55,914 nt of DNA from Mastigamoeba balamuthi (lineage: Eukaryota > Evosea > Mastigamoebida > Mastigamoebidae): contig CACRSC010000008.1 of NCBI GenBank assembly GCA_902651635.1, forward strand, positions 219,755-275,668. The letters run 5' to 3'. The position numbers were made by a program, and so were the translations under genes. The notes beneath the pieces were generated by a model. It made no database searches. It was given only the letters and a program-made list of their open reading frames with translations, and was not told the origin of the DNA. Positions 20,323 through 31,573 of this stretch are shown in pieces (positions within the stretch are counted from its first letter, which is position 1; every line of letters starts with the position of its first letter).

Positions 20323-23300
20323 ATGTCGGTGAACAAGACGATACCGTTCGCCACGATGTGGGCGACGGTCGGCAAGCCGCTCGGCGACATCCTCTCCAAC
20401 TTCACTGCCGGCCTCTCCCCGAAGAAGTACATGGAGCTCTACACGTGCGCCAGCCCCGCGGCCCTCAAACGCCAAAAATCTCCCCAATTATTAAATTGAA
20501 TTTGAATTTGTATTTTTGCGATGCGCGTGGGGGGAGAGGCTCTCTTTTTGCACGCCTCCACGGCGCCCAACCTCCCGCGCGCCCGCGGCACCCCCCACCC
20601 CTCTCACTCCCCCCGCCAGGTCTGTGTTCCAGTTTGTGAGCTCCATGAACGCTGACAACGCGGAGCTGTACAAGCAGATCAACATCCTGCTCAAGCAGCG
20701 CACGGACGCGCTCGTCAAGGTATGGCCGCGCTCGCGCGCTGGCGCTTCATCTCCCCCACCCCCCCTCCACCCCCCCCGCGCGCGCACCTCGGCGGAGCGA
20801 GGGAGGCAGCGGGGTGACGGTATCTCAAACAATCTCGCCAACGCGGGGCGAATCTGTGAGCGCAGGAGGCGTCGCCCATGCCCGACGAGCAGCTGCTGGT
20901 CTTCTTTGTGAAGCAGTGGGAGGAGTGGTCGATCGCCACCAAGGTCCTCAACCACCTCATGGCCTACCTCGTGCGTGTGGAGAAACTATTCCCCTTACCC
21001 CTTACCCAGTGTCGCGTCCCCCACTCCTTACACTGGTGCCCCCCTCCTCCCCTTCCTGCGAAACCCAGAATCGCACGTGGATCAAGAATCAGCGGTCGGC
21101 GTCAACGTCATCCCAGATCTACGAGATTTCGATGGCACGTCACTTTGCCTGCGGCCCCGGCGGGGAAACGTGGGGTGAAGGCAGAGGCACTCAACGCCGC
21201 GCAGGCCGCGGACATGACGTGGAGGGACAGCATGCTGATTGCGATGCGGGAGAAGCTGACGGGCGCGATGCTGCGCCTGATCCGCCAGGAGCGCGACGGC
21301 CAGACGATCCAGGACGACCTCATCCGCAACTGCCTCGAGTGCTACAGTTGCGCGTCCTCTCCCGAGAGACCCGGCGCGAAACGCACGGCGCTGACCTCCC
21401 CCGCCCCCGCCCGCGCAGAGAAGATGGGGCTGAACAAGGACAGCCCCAAGGACCCGACGCTCGAGGTCTACAAGGAGCACTTTGAGGTGCAGTTCCTCGC
21501 CGAGACGGAGATCTACTACGCCGGCGAGTCGCAGCGCGTGCTGCACGAGGGCGGCGTCCAGCACTTCATGCGCCGCGTCCAGGAGCGCCTCAACGAGGAG
21601 ACGGACCGCGTCAAGCGCTACCTCAACTGCACCACCGAGAAACCCGTGCGCCGCCGCCGAAACGCGCTGCAAACGCGGCTGTAAACGGCTCGCGGGCTCG
21701 CTGCTCACCTGGCCCCTCTCGCTCCGTCTCCGTCTCTGTGCAGCTGCTGGCCAAGCTGGAGCAGGTGCTGATCGCGGCGCACAAGGAGGCGATGCACGCC
21801 AAGTTCCGGGACCTGCTGAAGGACGACCTGGTGGAGGACCTGAAGCTGATGTACGCGCTGCTGGCGCGCGTGGAGAACGCGCTGGAGCCGCTCAAGGGGC
21901 AGCTGGAGGAGTTTATACGCGGCGTGGGCCTCGACGCCATCGCCGCCGAGCGCAAGGAGGCGAGCGAGAAGCCCGAGGTCTTTGTGAACATCCTGCTGCG
22001 CGTGTTCCGCAAGTACACGAGCCTCATACAGGAGGCGTTCCGCAACGACCCGGCGTTTGTGGCGGCGCTCGACAAGGCGTTCCGCGAGTTTGTCAACAAG
22101 AACGCGGTGACGGACGAGGGCGGCAGCGAGGACAAGGGCGGCGTGGCCAAGGCGCCCCAGATCCTCGCCAAGTACTGCGACGCGATCCTGCGGCGCGGGT
22201 CGACGTACATCAGCGACGAGACGGAGATGGAGCGCACGCAGACGGACATTGTGGCGCTGTTCAAGTACTTCCCCGACAAGGACGTCTTCATGCTCGTCTA
22301 CTCGAAGCTGCTGAGCAAGCGCCTGATCAGCGACCAGAGCGCCAGCGAGGACGCCGAGCAGTCGATGATCGGCAAGCTCAAGGTCGCCCAGGGCTTTGAG
22401 TACTGCATGAAGCTGCAGCGCATGATGACCGACATGCAGCTCAGCAAGAGCATCGACAAGGACTTCCAGGAGTTCTGCGAGTCCTCCAGCATCACCCTCC
22501 CCTGTACGCCCTCTTCCCACCCACCCACCCCCGCTGCCCCGCTCGCTGTTAGCTGTCGCCAGGGGGTGTGCTGCCGTCGGAGCCACAGCGGGGGCAGGCG
22601 TGTGTGCTCTCTGCTGGGCTTCCAGCGGCGTCGTCCCGGCAGCTCTCTTTTCAGGGGACCGTGATCCACTTGAACTGTCCCAAAATGGGGCCCAGGACGA
22701 CCCCCGTTGGCTGCTTGGTGTCAGCCGAGAGGTCCCACAGCGCTTCGGGTCCCAGTGGCTGGCAGGCGAGGTTGCTGCGGGAGCTGCCATCGCCTTCTCT
22801 TCTGCGGGTGTTGCGGTGCCCGTGCTGACAGGCGTGGCTGCGCTGCGCAGTCTCGTTCAACATCTTCGTGCTGGCGACGGGATCGTGGCCGCTGCAGCCG
22901 CAGACGTCCAACTTCCAGCTGCCGACGGACGTGATGATCGCGGTGGACAGCTTCAAGGCGTTCTACGACAAGAAGTACCAGGGCCGCAAGCTGACGTACC
23001 TGCACCACCTCTCTCGCGCGGAGCTCGAGATGCCCGCGCCGGCGGGCAAGGGCAAGAAGAAGTACATCCTGCAGACGACGACGTACCAGATGGGCACGCT
23101 GCTGCTCTTCAACGGCGGCAAGGAGGCGAAGCTGCGCGACCTGCAGGCGCAGACGCAGCTGCAGGACAGCGTGCTGCGCCAGAACCTGCTGCCGCTCGTC
23201 AACAAGAAGATCCTGACGGCCTCGGACACGCACGACTCGTGGGGCGAGAACACCGAGTTCGCGCCCAACATGAAGTTCGCGAGCGAGAGGATCAGGATCA

Positions 23301-23608
23301 GCTGCATCCCGACGGCCCCGGCGGCCAGCTCGGGCGCGGGCAAGGCCGAGGCCGCGGGCGAGTCGGCCGAGATCATGCGCGACCGCGTGCTGAAGCTGCA
23401 GGCGGCCATCGTCCGCATCATGAAGGCGCGCAAGACGCTCAACCACACGGAGCTCGTGCAGGAGACGATCAACCAGGTCTCGAGGTGGTTCGCGCCGCAG
23501 ATACAGCACATCAAGAAGGCCATCGAGTCGCTGATCGAGCAGGACTACATCAAGCGCTCCAAGGACGCCAGCGGCCAAGCGCTCAAGACCTACGAGTACG
23601 TTGCCTGA
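20323..23608 (+). CDS. Cullin, CUL1-like
   Basis: Eight exons join in phase: 20323-20444, 20620-20719, 20866-20970, 21069-21138, 21185-21346, 21419-21645, 21744-22503, 22851-23608, giving 767 residues. Cullins scaffold RING ubiquitin ligases. Seen: the N-terminal cullin repeats (KKYMELYT, NHLMAYLNRTWIK, VYKEHFEVQFLAETE), the cullin-homology domain (DKDVFMLVYSKLLSKRLI, FNIFVLATGSWPLQ, YQGRKLTYLHHLSRAEL) and a C-terminal winged helix with IVRIMKARKTLNH, whose Lys is the usual NEDD8 site, ending LKTYEYVA. Length matches CUL1. The 3' exons are the most conserved. Intron 7 is long (347 nt) and holds an antisense coding-like segment. An F-box protein at 39225 could be a substrate adaptor of the same complex type. 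Confidence 0.92.
22651..22770 (-). other. Antisense coding-like segment inside a cullin intron
   Basis: On the minus strand of cullin intron 7 a frame reads CQPLGPEALWDLSADTKQPT and ends QFKWITVP at TGA (22651-22653), with the GC3 codon bias of real exons. No start or partner exon was found. It may be a relic of an inserted gene fragment or a nested gene's last exon. Confidence 0.25.
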
Positions 23609-24000
23609 GCACCGCAGCCCCTGTGCAAATACCTCCCCCCCATCCCCGCCTCTTTCCTCCCTTCCCTTCCATCCCCCCCTCCCCACTCTCCTCCCTCCCA
23701 CCCCTCCTGCATCCGTGCTGCAGACCAGACAGCCGACGACACAACTACTGTCCGAGCTCATTTTTTACGCCCACGCACCCATCAACTGCTGCCCCCGAGG
23801 ACCGGCCACCAAAAGAGTCGAACCACGCGATCTCCCAAGTCATCTGCGTTGCCTCTGCCGCCTCCGCGTCGCTCACCACGGGTCGGAGAACGCTGCGTAG
23901 GAGCCGTTGTAGACGATCTGCGTGTCATCCCTGCTCCCGGTTTCGAATCTGCCCATTAGTTGAATTGCGGGCGACGGGAAGGCGAGGGAGGGAGCCCATC
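23609..24000. other. Intergenic region between convergent genes
   Basis: Very C-rich plus strand at first (CCCCTCC runs), then mixed sequence. No supported coding frame; it holds the 3' ends of cullin and the B-box gene. Confidence 0.5.
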
Positions 24001-25628
24001 TCACAGGGTGTCCACGCGGGCCATGAATGTCACCTGGCCGTTCTCGATGAAGCCGCCCTGCTCGTCCAGCAGCCTGGCCCTCCACGCGGCCATGTTGAGG
24101 CCCCACCCGGGGTTGTCCCGCGAGAACATCTCCTCGGACACTGCGCCACGCAGGCTGTCAGAGGCCCTCGGGGTAAGAGCAGTCGGCATCTCGCTTTACC
24201 GAACGTCAGCGACGAGTCCGCGCATCGCTTGTTGACGACGACGAACGTGCACCTCGCGCGCAGCCTCCACCCGGTCGCCATGAGGTCCGCGTTTACGATA
24301 CGCATGTACATGCCCACGAAGCCCGTGGTGGCCTCGGGGATGACCTCCACGCGCCTGGCAGCGGCACAACGTCAAAGGCTGCCCATCTGAGACCTCCGCC
24401 CACGCGCGAGGGCAGGCCGCACCACCTAGCGTCCCCGATGCTCCGGATCTCGCTGCGCACCATCTCGGGGGACTTGCGCGACAGCGTCTCCGCGGAAACC
24501 CTGAACTCGATGCAGTTGCAGAACGTGCGCAGCCGCTCGGCCTTGCGGTCGCAGGCGACCTGCAACAGCGGCACCGCCTGCCCCACAGCGATCAGGTCGG
24601 CCTCGCCCAGGCTTGCCAGAATGTGCTCCTTCAGCACGAAGGCCGTGTCCAAGTCCGCCACTGAGAGGAGTCAGTGGGCTGCACAGGCGCAGGGGAGGCA
24701 GAGCAGAGGAGTAGCAGACCCTCGATGAGCCTACCGAACGTGCAGACGACAACGGCGAGGGTCTGCACGTTGGCCACGAAGTCCAGCGAGTTGGACGACG
24801 GCACGCGCGGGAGGCGGTCGTGGGCCGTCTCCAGCGCGAGGCAGCGCTCCAGCTGCGGGGGCGCCTCCTCCATGAAGCGGACGGGGCTCGTCGTCGACAG
24901 TGCGGCTGACGACGACTGCGCCGCCGCCCTCGCCCGCGACTCGAACTCCTGCCACGCTGCGGCAGCTCCGAAGGCCGCCGCTCGCCTCTCCTCGATGAGC
25001 CTCGCGGTCTCCGCCACGACGGCGGCCTCGCGGGCCTCCACCGCGGCCCTGACGCGCGCGAACACGTCGTGGGCCCTCATCTCCAGGCTCATCCTCTTCT
25101 GCGCGAGAGATCAGGTGGGGACTTTCGCGACGGCCGAGCCACCGAAAGCACCATCGTCAGCTCAGAGGCGCACAGCTCGCACTGGGCCACGACGCGCTTC
25201 GAGTAGGCGCAGAGGCTCTCGATCTCCGCGGTCAGCTGCTGCAGCCGCGCGCGGGCGAGGGGCTCCGCGGACTGGAGCTTCTCGCACTGGTGGCTCTGGT
25301 GCGGCCCGAACACCACGCAGTGCGCGCACACGGGCCGCTGGTCGGCCGTGCAGAACAGCAGCAGCTCCTCGCCCGGGTGCAGAGGGCAGGAGGGGACCGA
25401 CTCGGGCGTTTCGTAGGGAGTGCAGACCGACTCGCGACGACGCGAGGGAGAGGCGGCGGCGGGGGCGACAAGTGCGACCGGAGGCGAGCACGAGAAGGGG
25501 GAGCGCCTGTGCGAGGACAGCGCGCGGTTCGAATGCAGCATAGCGTCGCAGCCCGCACACAGGGGCCCACACTGTTCGCACTTGAGCTCCGAACCGGCGT
25601 CGCAGTTGGCGCAGGCCAGTCTGCTCAT
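24001..25628 (-). CDS. B-box zinc finger, coiled-coil, MATH-domain protein
   Basis: Five exons (25628-25152, 25098-24735, 24660-24426, 24354-24200, 24140-24001) join in phase to 456 residues; introns are 53, 74, 71 and 59 nt. Two B-box-type zinc modules lie at about 5-40 (CANCDAGSELKCEQCGPLC then a CD...H...H) and about 72-110 (CPLHPGEELLLFCTADQ then C-x2-C...H). A charged coiled coil spans about 115-230, with a TRAF/MATH beta-sandwich at about 325-456 (GWRLRARCTFVVVN, GGFIENGQVTFMARV near the end). The order resembles TRIM37/TRAF adaptors but no RING is visible before the B-boxes, so it may be an adaptor rather than a ligase. The ATG at 25628 directly precedes the first zinc module; an upstream exon cannot be excluded. 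Confidence 0.82.
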
Positions 25629-25804
25629 TTCTGTCTTGTTGTCTGGGCAGCCGAAGGCGCAAAGCCCCCACGGAGAAATATCGCAGATACTCGACCTCGA
25701 GCTGTGTGGAGATGAGGGAAGACAGCCTGTGCCCCGTGCAGATAACGCGTCGTAAGAAGGAGAACTGCAGGATTCCCAATTTGCTTCCCTGAGAAGTGAG
25801 GCGA

Positions 25805-26142
25805 CTAGGTGCGCGGCACGCTGGCGCTGGCCAGGGCGCCCTTGGTCGTGGTCACCGTCAGTATCCCGCACTCGGCCAAGCAGTAAAACGCTGCCGCCGA
25901 GGACCTCGACGCATCCGGCACCAGGGCACAGGCGGAGCAGCTACGCGAGGAGCTGGAGCTGTCCTTTGCGCACTCTGCCGGGAGCGCGGAGCGGGAGCAG
26001 GACAGGAGCAGTGGAGCAGAATCAAGGGACAAAACTCAAGGCGTCGCTCGAGTGCAGGCCTCCCCTGATCGACCTGCTCGCATGGGGCCACCCGACGACA
26101 ATAAAGCCAACACGTCGCCCACAGGCCACAAACAACACTAGC
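25805..26142. other. Coding-like stretch of unresolved strand
   Basis: On the minus strand a last-exon-like frame reads FYCLAECGILTVTTTKGAL and ends at TAG (25805-25807) after an acceptor GGCGGCAG. On the plus strand a frame from about 25811 runs through an in-frame TAA that a phase-compatible 42-nt intron would remove, then gives an acidic helix AEQLREELELSFAHSAG to a stop at about 26142. Both have good codon use and only one can be the gene. Product unknown. Confidence 0.25.
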
Positions 26143-28033
26143 CAGCCACCACACACCACCACACAGGTGGCGCATTTGAACGTCTTTGCCAAAAGAGCCG
26201 CACGTTGCCGAGGCACTCGATGACCTGACTTGGGCTGCCGTAATTTGGTTGTCTCTCACAGCTGCACTGCTCTCCCTGCGAGAGCGTGAGCACTGTCCAC
26301 CAGAGGGGACGCCACATGCAGCGCGCCGCCCGTAGCAGGGCAGATGTCCACCGCTGCACACCGCTGCCAGCGACGGACAGCGACGAGGGGAGGGCATCCC
26401 GACGCACGAGGGACACACTCAAATAGATGAATGGGGCAGCACTAGGGATCGGTTCAGACGACTGTAGCTTGCTGTATTCTTGTTTCTTCTGGTTCCGTCT
26501 ACCTCTTCGGGATTTGGGAAATGGAATGCGCTAGGGGAGCAGCGGGGCAGCGGAGGGCCCACTGTTTCCGGTGTTAAGCCTGTCTCAGCTCCCCCAGCGG
26601 ATCCCTGGCCCTTGCCAGCTCCCTGGGGGATCCCTGTCACCGGCATCACCCACGGTCATATGGGCCACTGCACCGCCTCCGCTGCGCCACGTGGGCTCCA
26701 GGAACTCACGGGCTGCCCTGCAGAACACCACGACGTGGCATGTCAGCGCTGATTCGCCCAGTCCCGGTCCCCAAGAGGGCCACGAATGGGCAGGGCGAGG
26801 CGCATCTTCATCTGCGTGCCGTTGTCGTCGTGGCTCCGCGGCCTGGCGGGCCTCCTTCTTGAACGGCTGGCGGGTAGACACGATGCGGGGCTGGTTCTGT
26901 TCGTGAGTGAGAGGACCCGCGGCTCGGGTGTATGCTTTACCAGCCTGTAGGAGCAGCGGTCTTTTTATGAAATGATAACGGTGGATGCGGGCGAGCTCTG
27001 ATTGGCTTGCATGTGACCCTACCTCACGGCCGGGAGGAAGAGATATTGTGTGACGGTACTGAGAGGGTATCTGTCAGTGCTTTATCGTAAGGCACAATTA
27101 TTCCCGCATTGACTCCATGAGCCGAGGGACCAGAAAGTGTTCTCCCCACCATCGTGGCGCCTGTGGGAGAGGATGGTGATTATACTACGCTGCGCGAACA
27201 GTCACAGAACTGTCTGCTTTTCGAAATCTCCTGGACTCCAGACCGTGGGGGACACAGGCGATTCTGTGACTGTTCGCGCAATGGCTCCGTTACGAGCGGT
27301 GTCGCCTGCGAGAGCGAAGCCAGTGGGCCAGTCCAGGGGCATACCTCTCAGTGCTTTGTCCCTGAGTCATTCCTGTTCGTCAGCTCTGTGCATGTTTGGC
27401 CGCTGTATGCCACTCGCAATGCTGCTTGGCATTCAATGATGACTCAGCCACTGTCCTCTGCACTCACCGATGCTTCCCAGTCTTGAGGCACTTGAGACCA
27501 CAGTTGCCTGGATGATGATATAAAGCATGCGATCCCATCTCAGCCCCAATATCGATCGAGAATGGTACAGGTGCGGGGTGGGAAATTGAGCACTTTTGTT
27601 GTGCACCCCGTTCTGAAAGTGAATGCTCACGGATTGGCCGCACATGGGATGGCGCCCTCGCGGCCGATGTACCGAGTAACAGCTCGAGTTGACACCAATA
27701 CCAGGACTTACGGAAGGGTCGCTGGAACACACAGTTGCCCGTAAAGATGCACCTTGGAGAAACAACATCGCTTCCCCCACGACTTGCAGGTGTCGCTCGG
27801 GGTCTGCTATGTACCTGTGGTTCTGCGGGTGATGCACGAAAAGCGAACGTTCACTGCAGCAGCGCCAAATGTTCGCTGATCCAGCTCACCATTGTCCGTG
27901 ATGCACAGAATACCATCCTGCCACCAGCAACGGTTTTCCACACGCTGCACCGCGGTGCGACCGCACTGCCAGAACGGGGGCTACATTATCTGACAACCGG
28001 ACTAAGATGTCCATGTCGGTTGGACATCGTGCA
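26143..28033. other. Long intergenic region, mostly featureless
   Basis: About 1.9 kb without a convincing gene. Short coding-like scraps occur (minus strand near 26750-26830 reading MKMRLALPIRGPLGDRDW), but none has start, stop and splice sites together. It contains the 18-bp inverted repeat at 27192-27279 and the promoter of the first polygalacturonase at its right end. Confidence 0.4.
27192..27279. repeat. 18-bp perfect inverted repeat
   Basis: GCGCGAACAGTCACAGAA (27192-27209) is the exact reverse complement of 27262-27279, with a 52-nt loop. It could be a stem-loop, a remnant of a small terminal-inverted-repeat element, or a dimeric binding site. Confidence 0.6.
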
Positions 28034-28043
28034 CTCTAAAAGG
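28034..28043 (+). promoter_or_regulatory. TATA-like box of polygalacturonase 1
   Basis: CTCTAAAAGG, 48 nt before the ATG at 28091; a GATATC element follows at 28059-28064. Confidence 0.4.
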
Positions 28044-28090
28044 CGGGAGACCGGCGGGATATCTTCCAGTCTTATCAACCACTCGCAGAG

Positions 28091-29610
28091 ATGAGCGTGG
28101 GCCTTCTGTTTCTGGCACTCCTGTGCGCCAGCGCAGCGCAGGGCAAGGTGATCACCGGCAAGTACGTCTCGGTCACGGTCGGCGACACAGTCTACGACGT
28201 CACGCAGTACGGCGCCCTGGGCGACGGCACAACAGACGACAGCGCAGCGATTCAGAAGGCGCTCGACGCTGCCAAGGCGGCGGGCGGCGGCGTCGTTCTG
28301 ATACCCGCGGGCAAGGCGTTCCTGTTCAAGGGCATCGCGATCAACGGCAGCAACACGGAGCTCAACATCATGGGGACGCTGCGCATCTCCAACGACTACG
28401 CCAACTGGCCCGCCAGCGTCAAGGAGGCCATCAGCATCAACGCCAAGAGCAACGTGGCTGTCACGGGGTCCGGGACGATCGACGGGCAGGGTGCTGTGTG
28501 GTGGGCGAACCTCAGGAACAGCTTCAGGCCCAAGACGATGTACCCGCACGGCACCGACACGGTCATCGTCTCGGGGATCACTGTCAGGGACTGCCCCGAC
28601 CACTGCCTCGAGATGTACTCGAGCAACACGGAGATCTTCGGCATAACAATGCGCGCGCCCCCGTCGACGGGCATCGCCAAGCCCTCGCACAACACCGACG
28701 GCATCGACATCCACGGCGACAACTTCTGGGGTACGCGTCTGGACGTTTTTCTGTCGAAAATTTGCTTGGCTGACTTCGTGCTTCTCTCTGTTGCTCAGTG
28801 CACGATAGCGACATCTCGGTGGGCGACGACAACGTTGCCATCCACTCGAGCAAGGTCCGCGTGGAGGACAACGTGTTCGGTGACGGGCACGGCGCGTCGA
28901 TCGGGTCGCTGTGCGCTGAGCAGATCTCCGACATTGTCGTGCAGCGGGTCAACTTCACCAACACCACGTGCGGCGCACGCATCAAGACCGTCCCCAACTG
29001 CAACGGCTCGCTGTCCAACGTCCGCTTCCAGAACCTCGTGCTCCACAACGTCCAGAAGACCATCGAGATGAACATGTTCTACTCGCAGAGCACCGCCAAG
29101 ACGACCGGGGGCATCTTCAAGATCAGCGACATCAGCTACATCAACATCAGAAGCACCAACCCGCAGGCTGCCGGCGACTTCCTGTGCGACTCTAAGAGCC
29201 CCTGCGGCGTCTACATGGACGGCGTGGTTCAGTCCGGCTCTGGCCTGGCGTACAAGTGCAGCAACGCCATCGTCAATGCCGTCGGTGCCGAGAGTCCCAC
29301 CCCGTGCGGCTCGGCCAACACAACCAGCGTCACCTCCTCGGGCAAGGGACCCGCGCCAGCGTCCGATTCTGGTGCAATTCATGGCTCCGACAGCAAGGGA
29401 GTCAGCGTGCCGGACTCGGCGGCCACTTCTGTCATCCGGAGCCAGAGCCACAGCCAGGGCTCCAGGAGCCGTCCAGCACCCGCGTCGGAATCGGGGCACA
29501 AGGAGCCGGGCACACAGAGCAACGACGCAAAGAGTGATGGACACATGCGCACTGCCTCACTCATGTCCGCCTTCCTGCTTGCCGTTCTCCCTGTTGCGTT
29601 TTACGGCTGA
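28091..29610 (+). CDS. Polygalacturonase 1, GH28 family, with C-terminal hydrophobic tail
   Basis: Two exons (28091-28730, 28799-29610), 68-nt phase-1 intron, 483 residues. It should hydrolyse polygalacturonic acid. A signal peptide covers about 1-18. GH28 signatures are complete: NTDG (201-204), the Asp pair in VGDDNVAI (223-224), GHG (243-245) and RIK (274-276); catalytic acids are Asp203, Asp223 and Asp224. After the beta-helix (ending about 395) a Ser/Pro/Gly-rich stalk leads to a hydrophobic C-terminal run (SLMSAFLLAVLPVAFYG), suggesting a GPI anchor. The paralogue at 30342 is convergent, shares the intron at the same place and phase, and lacks the tail. Confidence 0.92.
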
Positions 29611-30341
29611 GGACCACATCAATGGCCCCTCCTGCGAGTGTAAATAGAAACTAAGGGTACCCGAAGATGTCACTAGTAACTGGTCAAGGCAATCCGTTTG
29701 ACCATTTGGCACTGGATGAAGCCACCTCTGGTCCAGAGAAACACTACTCGCAGCACCACAGAACCAGCAAACGAGGGAATCCATGAAGTCTAACGACTTG
29801 CTTCTTAAAGTGCCAAGTTGTCCCATGTTGTCCTTGAGGGCAGCCTGCTGGAGAGGGAGGATACGAACAATACGTTGCCGGCACTCGTTGAATACGTGAG
29901 CAACAAGTTGGGGTGGAGCAAGCTGCGCTCAAGTTCCAGATCTTCTACAGCTTCGAGAAAGACAGTCTCGGCTTCAAAGCTATGATGGGGAACAGGATTT
30001 CCGTGTGATTTTCCAAGCAGGAGCGCCGGAGAACGAGTTCGAGGACCTGTGATTGTGAGTCCCTTGAATCAACTCAGTCTCTGCCTTCTTTTCTTTCGGG
30101 ACAGCCATGGGGAACAAGCCAACAGGTGTGCCCTGGGGCTGCTTTTCAAAATCCCCCTCACAACAACTAAAGACCATATTAAATTCCTAAATTGAGCCAT
30201 ACTTCTGTGCACATCAGACGGAAATTGAAGATGCTGAATCCCTTTGTACATCGCCCTCTCATCCGGTTTTCCAATTCAGAACGGCATTGCTCTCTGTTCA
30301 TTTTTTTCTTCTGAGGAGCTGAGAACCATCGTTGTGCCTGC
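29611..30341. other. Region between the convergent polygalacturonases
   Basis: About 730 nt with lower GC. It contains the decayed coding fragment at 29871-30008 and otherwise no supported feature. Confidence 0.45.
29871..30008 (+). pseudogene. Short decayed coding fragment
   Basis: One frame reads TLPALVEYVSNKLGWSKLRS and, after a one-base shift near 29930, another reads FQIFYSFEKDSLGFKAMMGN to TGA at 30006-30008. The two make a coherent sense-strand sequence only with a frameshift. Family unknown. Confidence 0.3.
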
Positions 30342-31573
30342 TCAGTTCTGGCCAGAGGTGATGCAGGCGCTGGGAGTCAGGGTGCCCGTTGCAGTGCCGA
30401 CGGCGTCGCTGCACCTGTAGGAGAGGTGCCTGCCCGTCTGCACGACGTTGTTCATGGAGATGCCGCAGGGGCTCTTGGGGTCGCAGAGGAACTCGCCGGC
30501 CGACTTGGGGCTGTTGCTCTGGATGCCGTCGAAGTGGATGTCGCGCAGCTGGAAGACGCCGCCCGTCGGCTTGGCGCTGCTACCCGTGTAGAACATCGTC
30601 ACCTGGAGCGTCCGGAAGACGTTGTTGAGCGTCAGGTCCTCGAAGTGGACGTCGGTCAGCGAGCCGTCGCAGTTCTGGACCGTCTTGATGCGAGCGCCGC
30701 ACGTCGTGCCCGTGAAGTTGACGTTGCGGACGGTGATGCCCGAGATCTTCTCGCTGCAGAGCGACCCGATCGAGGCCCCGTGCCCTGTGCCGAACCTGCA
30801 GTTCTCGACGAGCACCCTGCTCGTATGGATGGCCACGTTGTCGTCGCCCACCGAGATGTCGCAGTCGTGCACTGTACAGAGGAGAGTTTGAGGGTTGATT
30901 CGGGAAGCGTTGACGGTTGCCACACACCCCAGAAGTCGTGGCCGTGGATGTCGATGCCGTCGGTGTTGTGCGAGGGGTTGGCAATGCCGGTGGAGGCCGG
31001 GGCGGTGATGGTGACGCCGAAGATCTCCGTGTTGTTCGAGTACATCTCGAGGCAGTGGAACGGGCAGTCCTTGACCGTCACACCCGACACGATGAGCGTG
31101 TTCGACCCGCTGGGCGCCAGCGTCTTAGGCCTGAACTTGTTCCTGAGGTTCTCCCACCACACGGCGCCCTGCCCGTCGATCGTCCCCGACCCCGTGATGG
31201 CCACGTTGTTCCTGCCCACCACGACGATCGCCGCCTTGACGTCCAGAGGCCAGTGCGCGTAGTCGTTGGTCAGCAGCAGCGTCCCCTCGACGCGGAGCTC
31301 CGTGTGGTCGCCGCTGATGCTGAAGTTGCGGAAGAGGAACGTGCGGCCCGCGGGCACGACGACGGTGCCGCCCCCGGCGCCCTTGGCCGCGTCGAGGGCC
31401 CTCTGGATCGCCTGGCTGTCGTCGGTCCTGCCGTCGCCGTGCGCCCCGAAGCTCGTGACGTCGAACACGGTGTCGCCGACGGTGACCGTGACGTACCTGC
31501 CCGCGATCGTCTTGGACTGCGCGCACGTGGCGCACAGCAGGGCAACGGCGGTGGCTGCGAGGATGCTCTTCAT
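30342..31573 (-). CDS. Polygalacturonase 2, GH28 family, soluble
   Basis: Two exons (31573-30928, 30871-30342) with a 56-nt phase-1 intron at the position homologous to polygalacturonase 1; 391 residues. A signal peptide (MKSILAATAVALLCATCAQS) and the GH28 motifs NTDG, VGDDNVAI, GHGASIGS and RIKT are all present, so it should be active. It ends about eight residues after the last conserved cysteine and lacks the Ser-rich stalk and hydrophobic tail of its paralogue, so it is predicted to be released. The ATG at 31573 is preferred over an upstream TTG in the same frame because the signal peptide starts there. Confidence 0.9.
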
